Shown here one piece after another: positions 8,186 to 16,738 of a stretch of DNA of 33,883 bases (positions are counted from its first letter, which is position 1; each line of letters opens with the position of its first letter). The stretch covers positions 1 to 33,883 of the forward strand of contig NZ_JABBVZ010000040.1 of NCBI RefSeq assembly GCF_012933365.1, written 5' to 3'. The position numbers and the translations under genes were made by a program. The DNA comes from Sulfobacillus harzensis. Lineage in GTDB: Bacteria > Bacillota > Sulfobacillia > Sulfobacillales > Sulfobacillaceae. The notes under the pieces are model-generated. The model was not told where the DNA came from. It was given only the letters and a program-made list of their open reading frames with translations, and did no database searches.

Positions 8186-9138
8186 CTAATGCGTCTGATA
8201 TGCGTGCTGTGAATCCACCACCAACCCAATTTTTCCTCGGGTATGTCCGGCTTCACTCAGACGATGGGCCTCAGCGACATCCTCCAACGGCATTTCGACA
8301 TGCACTTGGGGAACCATCAAACCTTGGCTGAACAGCGCCCCGAGTTGGGCTAGCTTGTTGCCGTCAGGCTCAAGAAAGAACCAGTGGCCTGCTACTCCGT
8401 GCTTGGCAGATTCCTCAGGATCGGGCGGTTGAGCAATTGAAACCAACGTGCCGCCGCGTTTCAATACCTGGTAGCTTCGATGTTGGGTTTCGCCTCCAAT
8501 CGCGTCCAACACCACGTCAACGGGGTCTACGACCGATTCAAAGGCTTGGTGTCGATAGTCCACAACCTGATCCGCACCCAGTGACTTGAGGTACTCATGA
8601 TTAGCTTCGCTGCCAGTAGCAGCCACAAACGCGTCCCGCGCCTTGGCTAATTGTATGGCGTAGCTTCCCACGCCCCCGGCGCCCCCATGAATCAGGACGC
8701 GCTGTCCCGGGGAGATCTGCGCAATGACCACTAGCGCCTCCCAAGCCGTGAGACCGGCCAAAGGAACGCTGGCCGCTTGAAGAAAGGTCAAGTTGCCTGG
8801 TTTGTCCGCTACCAGGGATTCATCCACCGTAACAAATTCCGCGTAGGTCCCCATTCGATGGGTTGCCGGGCGGCAGAACACGGCATCGCCCCGATGGAAT
8901 CGGTTGACCGCCGATCCCACTGCTTCGACGACCCCGGCCGCATCCCAGCCCAGCACCGCCGGAAAGGTCAACGGAAGTCGCGATTGAAGCAATCCCTTTC
9001 GCACTTCCAATCAACGGGGTTGACTGAAGTGGCATAAATGCGCACCAATACATCGCGATCGCCCAAGGGCTCATGCGGAATCTCCGCTGCATGGAGCGTC
9101 TCTGGTCCCCCGTAGTCCGAAATTACCATGGCTCGCAT
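8186..9138 (-). pseudogene. Zinc-independent alcohol dehydrogenase/quinone oxidoreductase-like gene with a frameshift
   Basis: The protein belongs to the medium-chain dehydrogenase/reductase family of NADPH:quinone reductases. The ATG at 9138 starts MRAMVISDYGGPETL and runs to SVNPVDWK. The frame then shifts at about 9010-9014, and the rest (VRKGLLQSRLPLTFPAVLGW) continues to 8186. The second part has the GDAVF turn, the ALTAWEAL helix, the nucleotide-binding HGGAGGVGSYAIQLAK and the end GKIGLVV. It lacks the structural and catalytic zinc cysteines. One inserted base (AAGGTGCGA in place of AAGTGCGA) would restore a normal protein of about 317 residues. It lies 12 bases after hemY, with a GGGGG SD, as the last gene of the haem operon. 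Either a young pseudogene or a sequence error. Confidence 0.8.
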
Positions 9139-9150
9139 TAGGTTTCCCCC

Positions 9151-10551
9151 TTAACTGTTGTCCCCAACACTTGCTGCCCCATAGACGACTTGCGCGGCGG
9201 CTTCGTTGGCATGGCGGATACAGTCCGGAACCCCCACTCCGTCAAAGTAGTTGCCGATGATGTGGATTCCCGAAGCCTCCGCGTGGCGGCGAATCCGTGC
9301 GGCCCGTTCCTGATGGCCGACGGCATATTGGGGCATGGCCTGCGGCAGACGAAATACGCGCGCATAGCGAGGCGCGTCGGTAACGCCCATAATATACCCC
9401 ATTTCTTGACGGAACCGGATTAAGAGCTCCTCATCGGATTGGGAAAGAATACGACCGCCGCCTGCCCGTCCATAGAAAGCTCGGATCGGGACCACAGCAA
9501 GTTCCTCAGGATAATCCCATTTGGACCGCACCCAGGTTCCAGCCGTCATCTCAACGCCTTCGCCCTTGGGAACTAAAAAGCCGGTTTTGTCCAACTCTCT
9601 AGAGAAGGCTTTCGGCTCATAGACCGCCCCGATGACAGCTAAGTCGGCATAGCCTATGGAGGAAAGCCAGGTACGAGCCTCCTCGCTCCAAAAGTCCAAA
9701 ATATGCGCTGCCCGATACGCTGGCACAGCCACAATCACATCTGTGGCTAAATGCGGGGCGCTGCCATCGGCCACCACCACCTCAAACCCACCGCCCGGTG
9801 CTGGCCGGACCGTCTCAACGGGGCACTCTAAACGAATCTCAGCTCGGTCTTGAAGCGCCTGAGTCAGGACATCGATCAATGACCCCACGCCGCGGACCAA
9901 GGAGCGGAACAGGCTCCCAGAAACCTTGGGTCGAGGCTGTTTTTGCGCTTCTTGGATTAAGCTGCGGCCCCGACGCTGATACAAAAGCAATTGCGGGGCG
10001 GTGACCGCCGTGCTCAATTTATCAATGTCCCCGGCATAAATGCCGGAAAGCATCGGTGCTGCAATGCGGTCAACGTAGCCGCTCCCCAAACGATAGCGGA
10101 GCAATTCACCCAGGGCAATATCCGCAACGATGGGCTGGCGCGGAAGGCTCAAATCGCCCAACAGGCGAATTTTTTCGCCCATCGACAGCAACTCCGTTCC
10201 CCACAGCGTATCCAGTCGGGTGGGGATTCCAGCCTGCACTCCTTCCGGGATGTCACAAAAGTGTCCCCCGTGAAAAATATAGGAGCCCCGCACTTTGGGA
10301 TTGGTTGACATGAGTTCATCGCCAAGGCCTAAATCCTCCGCCAGCTGAATCGCTTCGGGCTTCCGCGCCAGAAATGAGTCCGGCCCACCTTCCAGTACTA
10401 CCCCTTGGCTGGTGTCGCTTTGAATGACCCCGCCCAGCCGGGGGGAGGCTTCGAATAGCGTGACAGAAAAGGACTCGTCGGCCTCCAAAATGCGGTAGGC
10501 TGCCGTGAGCCCACTAATCCCGCCTCCAATGATAGCCACCCGTCGCGTCAT
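9151..10551 (-). CDS. hemY: HemY-type coproporphyrinogen/protoporphyrinogen oxidase
   Basis: This FAD enzyme removes six electrons from the porphyrinogen. In Gram-positive bacteria the substrate is usually coproporphyrinogen III (the enzyme is then also named CgoX). The FAD-binding GGGISG is at residues 9-14, followed by LGGVIQS and the family signature LEGGPDSFLARKP near residue 60. A C-terminal GNYFDGVGVPDCIRHA completes the FAD site. At 466 residues it has the normal length. Its ATG overlaps the hemH stop as ATGA, indicating translational coupling. It has no transmembrane segment and is probably soluble or peripheral. Whether copro- or protoporphyrinogen is used cannot be settled here because hemQ and hemN are not in the window. 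Confidence 0.93.
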   Translation of the reverse strand: MTRRVAIIGGGISGLTAAYRILEADESFSVTLFEASPRLGGVIQSDTSQGVVLEGGPDSFLARKPEAIQLAEDLGLGDELMSTNPKVRGSYIFHGGHFCDIPEGVQAGIPTRLDTLWGTELLSMGEKIRLLGDLSLPRQPIVADIALGELLRYRLGSGYVDRIAAPMLSGIYAGDIDKLSTAVTAPQLLLYQRRGRSLIQEAQKQPRPKVSGSLFRSLVRGVGSLIDVLTQALQDRAEIRLECPVETVRPAPGGGFEVVVADGSAPHLATDVIVAVPAYRAAHILDFWSEEARTWLSSIGYADLAVIGAVYEPKAFSRELDKTGFLVPKGEGVEMTAGTWVRSKWDYPEELAVVPIRAFYGRAGGGRILSQSDEELLIRFRQEMGYIMGVTDAPRYARVFRLPQAMPQYAVGHQERAARIRRHAEASGIHIIGNYFDGVGVPDCIRHANEAAAQVVYGAASVGDNS

Positions 10552-11468
10552 TGCGCCCGGGCCTCCACCAGATCTGCCAATAGATGAATAAAGGCGGGAT
10601 CATCGTTGAGGGATCGGGTACGCTCGATATGCATTCCCAGTGCGGCGGCTTGCTCTTGGGCTTGGACATCGATGTCATAGAGCACTTCCAAGTGATCGGA
10701 GACAAAACCCGCAGGGCAGATGACCGCTTGCTGATACCCCGCTTCCGCCATTCGGCTCAGCTTGTCTAAAATATCCGGACCCATCCAGGGTTCCCGCGTG
10801 CGCCCGGCACTCTGCCAGGAAAAAGTATAATTGGTGGTGCCAAGCGCCTGGGCCACAAGATCGCCGGTCAAGCGCAACTCACCGGGATACGGATCGTTCA
10901 TGGAGAGAATGCGTTGAGGCAACGAGTGCGCGGAAAAAATAATTGGCAGATTGTCGCGTTCCTTCTGGCTGAAGCGAGCGCGAACTTCAAGAATCCGATT
11001 CTTTAATAGTTCAATGAGTCCCGGAGCATCGGCCCATGACCGAATGGGACGTAGCTCAAAGGGTTTGGGATCCCGCGCAATGGCCGTCTCAGCCTCTTCA
11101 AGATAGGTACCGATGCTCATGCTGGAATAGTGCGGTGCTAGCACCAACCCAATAGCACGCGCGACGCCATCGCGTCGCATGGCCTCGATGGCCTCGCCAA
11201 TGAAGGGGGATGAATGCTTCATTCCTAAATACACGCGAAACGCGGACGCCCCGTGGCGACGGGACAGTTCCGCTTGCAAAGCCTCCCCCTGCCGCTGGGT
11301 AATTTCAAACAGCGGCGACACGCCGCCGATGGCCTCATAGCGCGCCAACAGGTCGTTAAGTTGCTCTTCGGTCGGCGGGTGGCCATGACGGATATGTGTA
11401 TAATAACGACGGACATCTTCCGGACCCCGCGCCGACCCATACGCCATTAAAAGGACGCCCCATGTCAT
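10548..11468 (-). CDS. hemH: Ferrochelatase (coproporphyrin or protoporphyrin type)
   Basis: HemH inserts iron(II) into the porphyrin. The 306-residue protein matches the Bacillus type. GVLLMAYGSA begins it, and the GGVSPL motif is near residues 48-53. LVLAPHYSSMSIGTY follows, then the catalytic histidine in FSAHSLP (His181) and the partner glutamate in DHLEVLYDID (Glu261). These correspond to His183 and Glu264 of Bacillus HemH. The start follows a G-rich SD and overlaps the hemE stop as ATGA, while its own stop overlaps the hemY start. In the coproporphyrin pathway this enzyme is named CpfC. Confidence 0.95.
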   Translation of the reverse strand: MTWGVLLMAYGSARGPEDVRRYYTHIRHGHPPTEEQLNDLLARYEAIGGVSPLFEITQRQGEALQAELSRRHGASAFRVYLGMKHSSPFIGEAIEAMRRDGVARAIGLVLAPHYSSMSIGTYLEEAETAIARDPKPFELRPIRSWADAPGLIELLKNRILEVRARFSQKERDNLPIIFSAHSLPQRILSMNDPYPGELRLTGDLVAQALGTTNYTFSWQSAGRTREPWMGPDILDKLSRMAEAGYQQAVICPAGFVSDHLEVLYDIDVQAQEQAAALGMHIERTRSLNDDPAFIHLLADLVEARAQ

Positions 11469-12502
11469 GCCCCATCACCCCCCATAGCATGGACTCGGTC
11501 CACGATGTGCTTCAATACGGCTGGGTCGGTTTCCTTAGGTACTCCGTGGCCTAGGTTGAAGATGAAACGAGGGTCGCCGCGCATGGCCCGACAAATGTCA
11601 ATCGCCCCCTGTTCGGCCGTGTCCATCCCTGCCGTGACCCGCTCTGGATCGAGATTGCCTTGCAGGGTAATTGACGGTCCCAGCATCGTGCGAGCCTGGC
11701 TAAGCGGGGTGCGCCAATCGATGCCAAGAACGCTCGCGCCTGTGCTCGCCATGGCCTCAAGCAGATGTTGATTGCCTACGCCGAAATAGATTAAAGGAAG
11801 GTTCAGCTCGATTAGCGAGGAGAAAATGTGCACCATATGCGGCAACACCGAGTCCCTGTAATCGGCAACGCTCAATGCACCAACCCAACTGTCAAAAATT
11901 TGCAGAGCGGATGCCCCGGCAGCCGCCTGCGCCTTTAAATACGCGATCACCATGTCGGCCAACCGTTCCATGAGCATGGCAAAGGTGTCCGGCTCTTGCC
12001 ACATCATGTGCTTGGTACGGCGATAAGTACGGGAAGGGGCGCCTTCGACAATATAGCTGGCAAGCGTGAAGGGCGCTCCCGAAAAACCGATTAAGGGGAC
12101 GCCATTGAGTGCCGAAACGGTGCGTTCCACCCCTTCCAGCACAAAATCCACGTCAGTGGCATCAAACGGCTTCAGCGCATCGACATCTGCCCGCGTCTCG
12201 ACCGGTTGGGCCACGACCGGCCCCACATTCTCCTGAATGTCGAAATCAATCCCAAGCGATGCCAAGGGAATCATGATATCGGAAAATAAAATGGCCGCAT
12301 CCACCCCCAAGTCCTCCACGGGCCGGACAGTAATATCACGAATCAGTTCAGGTGTACGGGCCAATTGAAGCATGCTGTAACGCTGACGCAGGGCCCGATA
12401 TGAGGGTTGATACCGACCCGCCTGTCGCATAAACCACACGGGTATCGTATCATGCGGCTCCCCACGACAAGCACGGATGAAGCGACTTGTGTCATCTGGC
12501 AA
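11465..12502 (-). CDS. hemE: Uroporphyrinogen decarboxylase
   Basis: HemE decarboxylates the four acetate side chains of uroporphyrinogen III to give coproporphyrinogen III. The 345-residue protein has the signature RQAGRYQPSYR at residues 26-36, ILFSDIMIP, GFSGAPFTLASYIVEG and a C-terminal NLGHGVPKETDP. The start is TTG at 12502, chosen because AAGGGGGAC lies 6-8 bases upstream and the protein begins just before the conserved region. It is the first gene of hemE-hemH-hemY-oxidoreductase and has its own promoter at 12530-12557, in the order seen in Bacillus subtilis. Confidence 0.96.
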   Translation of the reverse strand: MPDDTSRFIRACRGEPHDTIPVWFMRQAGRYQPSYRALRQRYSMLQLARTPELIRDITVRPVEDLGVDAAILFSDIMIPLASLGIDFDIQENVGPVVAQPVETRADVDALKPFDATDVDFVLEGVERTVSALNGVPLIGFSGAPFTLASYIVEGAPSRTYRRTKHMMWQEPDTFAMLMERLADMVIAYLKAQAAAGASALQIFDSWVGALSVADYRDSVLPHMVHIFSSLIELNLPLIYFGVGNQHLLEAMASTGASVLGIDWRTPLSQARTMLGPSITLQGNLDPERVTAGMDTAEQGAIDICRAMRGDPRFIFNLGHGVPKETDPAVLKHIVDRVHAMGGDGA

Positions 12503-12529
12503 AAAATAGTCCCCCTTTTAGTCGGCAAA

Positions 12530-12557
12530 ATTATAGCACAGCCCATGGACAGGCCAA
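12530..12557 (-). promoter_or_regulatory. Promoter of the hem operon
   Basis: On the minus strand TTGGCC (12552-12557) and a perfect TATAAT (12530-12535) are 16 bases apart. The predicted start near 12523 gives a leader of about 20 bases before the TTG start of hemE, just enough for the G-rich SD. It sits back to back with the tricorn promoter, so a regulator bound between them could affect both. Confidence 0.7.
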
Positions 12558-12568
12558 GGATGGACAAA

Positions 12569-12597
12569 TTGCACCATACCCCCGGCTCCTCTATACT
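12569..12597 (+). promoter_or_regulatory. Promoter of the tricorn protease gene
   Basis: TTGCAC (12569-12574) and TATACT (12592-12597) are separated by the ideal 17 bases. Transcription would start near 12604, leaving a leader of about 35 bases before the start codon at 12640. The -35 box of this promoter and that of the opposite hem promoter are only 11 bases apart. Confidence 0.75.
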
Positions 12598-12639
12598 GAA
12601 ATCACTGTCAGCCAGAAAGTACCAGCGAGGAGTGACATG

Positions 12640-15600
12640 ATGGAAGAGGGATATTACCGCTTTCCCACCGTTTCCCAAGACACGGTGGTGTTTTGTGCGG
12701 AAGATGACCTATGGCAAGTATCGCGGACTGGAGGGACGGCCCGCCGTCTCACCAACGGGTGGGGATCGGTTTCTCGCCCGCGGCTGTCCCCGGACGGTAA
12801 AATGCTTGCCTTTGTCGGCAAGGAGGAAGGCGACCTCGAGCTCTATGTCATGGAAAGCAGCGGAGGACCGGCCAAACGCCTAACCTATATGGGTGCTGGA
12901 GTAGCCACAGTCGGCTGGCATCCCGACGGCCGGATTATTTTTTCTACCTATCAAGGAAATCCCTTTCTTGCCTGGCGATCTTTATATGCCATCGCTCCCG
13001 AAGGGGGCGAGCCAGAACTCCTCCCCTACGGGCGGGCTTCCTGGATATCGTTTGGCCCCGACGGCGGAGTGGTTCTCGGTCGTCCCACAACGGACTCCGC
13101 CTATTGGAAGCGCTACCGAGGTGGCACGCGCGGGATGCTCTGGATTGATGCCGACGGTCATGGGACCTTCCACCGTTTTGCATTAGAGGACGGCAACATT
13201 GTGACCCCCATGTGGATTGATGAGCGCATCTACTTTGTCTCGGATCACGAAGGGCACGGAAACCTGTACTCGATGCTCCCCACCGGCGAAGATATCCGCC
13301 GCCATACCGATCACGACACCTATTACGTCCGCAACGCCACAACGGACGGTCGCCATATTGTCTATCACGCCGGCGCTTCGCTGTATTGCTTCGACGTAGC
13401 AAGCGGTGAGTCTCACGAAATTCCCATTGACTTCCATTCGCAGCGTACCGAACGCCAAGTCAAACATGTCGACGCGGCCGAGTATTGGTCGGAATACACG
13501 TTGTCGGCACACGGCGACAAACTCATCGTGACGAGCCGCGGCAAACTCTATCAGATGGCCCCCTTCGAAGGGCCGGTGCGACCTCTGGGCACTCCCCAAG
13601 GCGTGCGTTACCGTCTGACCCAATATATTGATGGCGAAGGGCGGATTCTGACCATCTCCGACGAAGATGGCGAAGACCGGTTCGAAATCCGCAATACCGC
13701 GACCGTGCCGGAACAGGTTATTCGCATCCCCGAAGACTTTGGGATTGTGACCGAATGTCTGGTCTCGCCCGACGGGCAGTTCGCGGCGCTCGCCAACGAG
13801 CGTCAAGAACTATGGCTTCTTGACCTCAAAACGTTGGATTCAAGCCGCGTTGCCCACACGCCGTACGGACGCATCCCGGGATTCGACTGGGCCCCCGACA
13901 GCCGGTGGATTGCATACGCTCTCCCCAGCAAAACTACCACGGCGCTGTATCTCTATGAATTGGCCACCCGCCAGTCCCATCAAATCACTCACCCGGTCTT
14001 AGTGGATCGCCGCCCTCATTTCGACCCCGAGGGCCGGTACCTCTACTTTCTCTCCCGCCGTGTGTATAAGCCAGTATGGGACAACATGAAATTTGACCTC
14101 AGCTTTCCCAAGGGGGACATCCCCTGTCTCATCCCTCTGGCGAAAGAGACCCGCTCGCCCTTCATTCCGGAACCCCAACCGTTGGTGCCGACAACGCCTG
14201 GAGAAAAAGCGGAGGACGACAAGCCGCCGGTCACCACCATTGACCTGGACGGCATCGCCGATCGCGTCCTTAGCTTCCCGGTCGCGGAAGGCATCTACCA
14301 CGACATTCAAGCGGCCCCCGGCCAAGTCTTTTGGATGAGGTCGGATCCCGCACCCCAGGAGCAAGATGGCCTGGCTGCGGGCGCTCCTCCAGCCAAAGCC
14401 AGCCTGATCCGCTTTGACATGAAAGAGCTCAAAGAGGATACCGTGGCCGATCGGATGACAAGCTTTGTCCTGTCTCAAGACCGAAAGGTGATGGCCATTC
14501 GCATCCGCTCCAGCCTTCGGGTGATAAAGGTCGGCGATAAGGTCGATCCGAAAGAAGACAAACCCGGCCGCAAAGGGGGGCTGGTCGACTTCCAACGGGT
14601 TCACGTGAGCGTGGATCAGCGGTCCGAATGGGAACAGATGCTTCGCGAAGCCTGGCGCTGGATGCGCGAGATGTTTTGGATTCCCGATATGGCCGGTGTT
14701 CCCTGGGACGCCATTTACGGCCGCTATCGATCCCTCTTGCCGCGCGTCACCACCCGTAGCGAGCTGTCCGACTTAATTTGGGAAATGCAAGGCGAACTGG
14801 GCTCCTCGCATGCCTATGAATTCGGCGGCGCGTATCGTCCCGAACCCCAGCACCGGGTCGGCTTTCTGGGGGCACGCTACGAATGGAACCGCGAACATGC
14901 CGGATACCAAATTACCCATCTCATTCACGGGGACAGTTGGGACGCATCCCGCACCTCGCCATTGCTCACGCCCGGAGCCAATGTTCAGGTGGGCGACATC
15001 ATCACTGCCATTGACGGCCAACCCTTGGGTCCAGACTTGCCCCCGGGTTCCCGGCTCATTGACACAGCACGCCAAGAGGTCTCGGTGACCGTAATCACTC
15101 CGGGGGAGCCACCCCGCGAGATCGTGGTCAAACCCATCGCCACAGAGGTGCCGGCGCGATACCGCGAATGGGTCGAACAAAATCGGGCCTACGTGCATCA
15201 ACGCACCGGCGGGCGCGTGGGGTACATTCACGTTCCCAACATGGGAACCGCCGGATTCGCGGAATTTCATCGCGGGTATCTCACCGAATATGAGCGGGAC
15301 GGGCTCATCGTCGACGTGCGCTACAACGGCGGCGGCATTGTCTCCCCCTTGCTGCTGGAAATGCTGGGCCGAAAGCGCATCGCCTTCTCGCGCCTTCGCC
15401 AAGGCCGCATACAGCCCTACCCCTATGAGAGCCCTACGGGAGCCATGGTGGCGTTGACCAATGAGCACGCCGGTTCGGACGGGGACATCTTCAGCCACTC
15501 CTTTAAGCTGATGAATCTGGGACCCTTAATCGGCACCCGAACCTGGGGCGGGGTGATTGGCATTGATCCTCGTTATGCGTTGGTGGACTGGGGATCGACC

Positions 15601-15834
15601 AGCCAGCCGGAAGATGCCTTTTGGTTCAAAGACGTGGGGCTGACGGTGGAGAACTACGGTACTGACCCCGATATTGTGGTGGAAGAGACACCGCAGGCGA
15701 TGGCTCAGGGTATTGATGAGCAACTGGATCGAGCCATCGAGGAAATCCAATCCATATTGGAAGACTTCCATCCGCTTACGCCCGACTTTGACAACCGGCC
15801 CGAACGATCGGCACCACCGTTGCCGAAGCGATAA
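12640..15834 (+). CDS. tri: Tricorn protease
   Basis: Tricorn is a giant cytoplasmic peptidase that cuts proteasome-type products into short peptides. The 1064 residues match the length of the Thermoplasma enzyme. The order is an N-terminal six-bladed propeller (repeated SPDGK-type blades), a seven-bladed propeller, a helical C1 domain, a PDZ domain around residues 760-840 and the C2 catalytic domain. All four catalytic residues are visible: Ser723-His724 (GSSHAYE), nucleophile Ser946 (GSDGD) and Glu1004 (TVENYG). They correspond to Ser745, His746, Ser965 and Glu1023. The position of the substrate-selecting Asp936 appears to be a serine (Ser917). Two ATGs lie in tandem. The second (12640) is 7 bases after GAGGAG and is preferred. 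It is a single-gene unit with its own promoter and terminator. Confidence 0.95.
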   Translation: MEEGYYRFPTVSQDTVVFCAEDDLWQVSRTGGTARRLTNGWGSVSRPRLSPDGKMLAFVGKEEGDLELYVMESSGGPAKRLTYMGAGVATVGWHPDGRIIFSTYQGNPFLAWRSLYAIAPEGGEPELLPYGRASWISFGPDGGVVLGRPTTDSAYWKRYRGGTRGMLWIDADGHGTFHRFALEDGNIVTPMWIDERIYFVSDHEGHGNLYSMLPTGEDIRRHTDHDTYYVRNATTDGRHIVYHAGASLYCFDVASGESHEIPIDFHSQRTERQVKHVDAAEYWSEYTLSAHGDKLIVTSRGKLYQMAPFEGPVRPLGTPQGVRYRLTQYIDGEGRILTISDEDGEDRFEIRNTATVPEQVIRIPEDFGIVTECLVSPDGQFAALANERQELWLLDLKTLDSSRVAHTPYGRIPGFDWAPDSRWIAYALPSKTTTALYLYELATRQSHQITHPVLVDRRPHFDPEGRYLYFLSRRVYKPVWDNMKFDLSFPKGDIPCLIPLAKETRSPFIPEPQPLVPTTPGEKAEDDKPPVTTIDLDGIADRVLSFPVAEGIYHDIQAAPGQVFWMRSDPAPQEQDGLAAGAPPAKASLIRFDMKELKEDTVADRMTSFVLSQDRKVMAIRIRSSLRVIKVGDKVDPKEDKPGRKGGLVDFQRVHVSVDQRSEWEQMLREAWRWMREMFWIPDMAGVPWDAIYGRYRSLLPRVTTRSELSDLIWEMQGELGSSHAYEFGGAYRPEPQHRVGFLGARYEWNREHAGYQITHLIHGDSWDASRTSPLLTPGANVQVGDIITAIDGQPLGPDLPPGSRLIDTARQEVSVTVITPGEPPREIVVKPIATEVPARYREWVEQNRAYVHQRTGGRVGYIHVPNMGTAGFAEFHRGYLTEYERDGLIVDVRYNGGGIVSPLLLEMLGRKRIAFSRLRQGRIQPYPYESPTGAMVALTNEHAGSDGDIFSHSFKLMNLGPLIGTRTWGGVIGIDPRYALVDWGSTSQPEDAFWFKDVGLTVENYGTDPDIVVEETPQAMAQGIDEQLDRAIEEIQSILEDFHPLTPDFDNRPERSAPPLPKR

Positions 15835-15853
15835 CGGAATGCTGGAAAATGCT

Positions 15854-15876
15854 GGCGGCGCCACTTAGACGCCGCC
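15854..15876 (+). terminator. Hairpin terminator of the tricorn gene
   Basis: GGCGGCG (15854-15860) and CGCCGCC (15870-15876) form a perfect 7-base GC stem with a 9-base loop, starting 20 bases after the tricorn stop codon. The following GCTGTCTTCT is only partly T-rich. It also stands downstream of the minus-strand remnant that ends at 15988, so it may serve both directions. Confidence 0.6.
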
Positions 15877-15987
15877 GCTGTCTTCTAGCAGTATCGGCCA
15901 AGTTAGGCCTTTTGCGATGCCAAGTACCTCACGAAGCCGGCCACTTGGCCCGGTTGAGCCTTGGTTCCGACAAAGGCGATTATCACG

Positions 15988-16559
15988 TCAATATAGATGC
16001 CGTGGTAAGGCGGCAATCATTTGAATGACGCGAGCGGTGCGATATCCATGGTTCAGAGCTTGTCGCGCGACCGGCTCTAGCAATGGGTCCTTGGCAGCAG
16101 CCCCGGTGGGCAGGCGAGTCACGGTGACATAGGTGGTCATGGTCCATATCGCTGGACCCACGCGTCCCCGGTTGACCATCTCCACGCCCTTGACTCGTGG
16201 AGTCCAATGAGCAACCTCGGTGCCTCCAATATAGGGCATCCCTACGGGATCCGCGCTGGTCGCTTAAAATGGGGTAGTCTCCAAAACGGCGAGGATATCC
16301 ATGGGACCAGGGCGATGGCCCTCGAGAACCTGATAGCTGTCCCCATACGACGTCCCGTTTGCGGCCCAAAATTGCCGCTTTACGGAGACGCCCCAAAAAC
16401 GGCCAACCCGCATGGCGGAGGGCATCGCTTTTGCAGACGGAGCCACCGCGGGCCATGATCTCCCACCCCACCGACGCGGTACTGCGGGGAACCGTGCCAG
16501 ACCGCCAAAACCAGGGAAAGAATTAGAACGAACGCCATTGGCATCGTCCTGATTCGCAT
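15988..16559 (-). pseudogene. Broken gene for a small secreted or lipid-anchored protein of unknown function
   Basis: A convincing start exists: ATG at 16559, 7 bases after a GGGGGG SD. The first residues (MRIRTMPMAFVLILSLVLAV) form a classic signal peptide. The frame then becomes arginine- and proline-rich and stops. A neighbouring frame carries protein-like sequence (ANGTSYGDSYQVLEG, then PMDILAVLETTPF) down to a TAA at 16264-16266. The same frame reopens as MPYIGGTEVAHWTP and ends at 15988. So one frameshift, between about 16400 and 16480, and one in-frame stop would explain a single protein of about 190 residues. I do not recognise the family. The alternative is a short secreted peptide with unrelated sequence behind it. 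Confidence 0.45.
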
Positions 16560-16738
16560 GGAGCATCCCCCCTTAAGAAACAGAACGAAAGGGCATGTCA
16601 CGGCGTTTCACCCGTGCAGCAGTCAAATGCGTCCCGACACATGATCCCGTCTTTTCGCAACCGGTCAAGCATAGATCAGAGAAGACAGTGCCAACGGACG
16701 CCTTCTCCAGTAATATCGAATGCATAGGGGGGAGCAGG

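Noticed and set aside
13183-15498. Long minus-strand open frames inside the tricorn gene
   Set aside because: They are antisense shadows of a high-GC coding region. The plus-strand frame carries all tricorn motifs.
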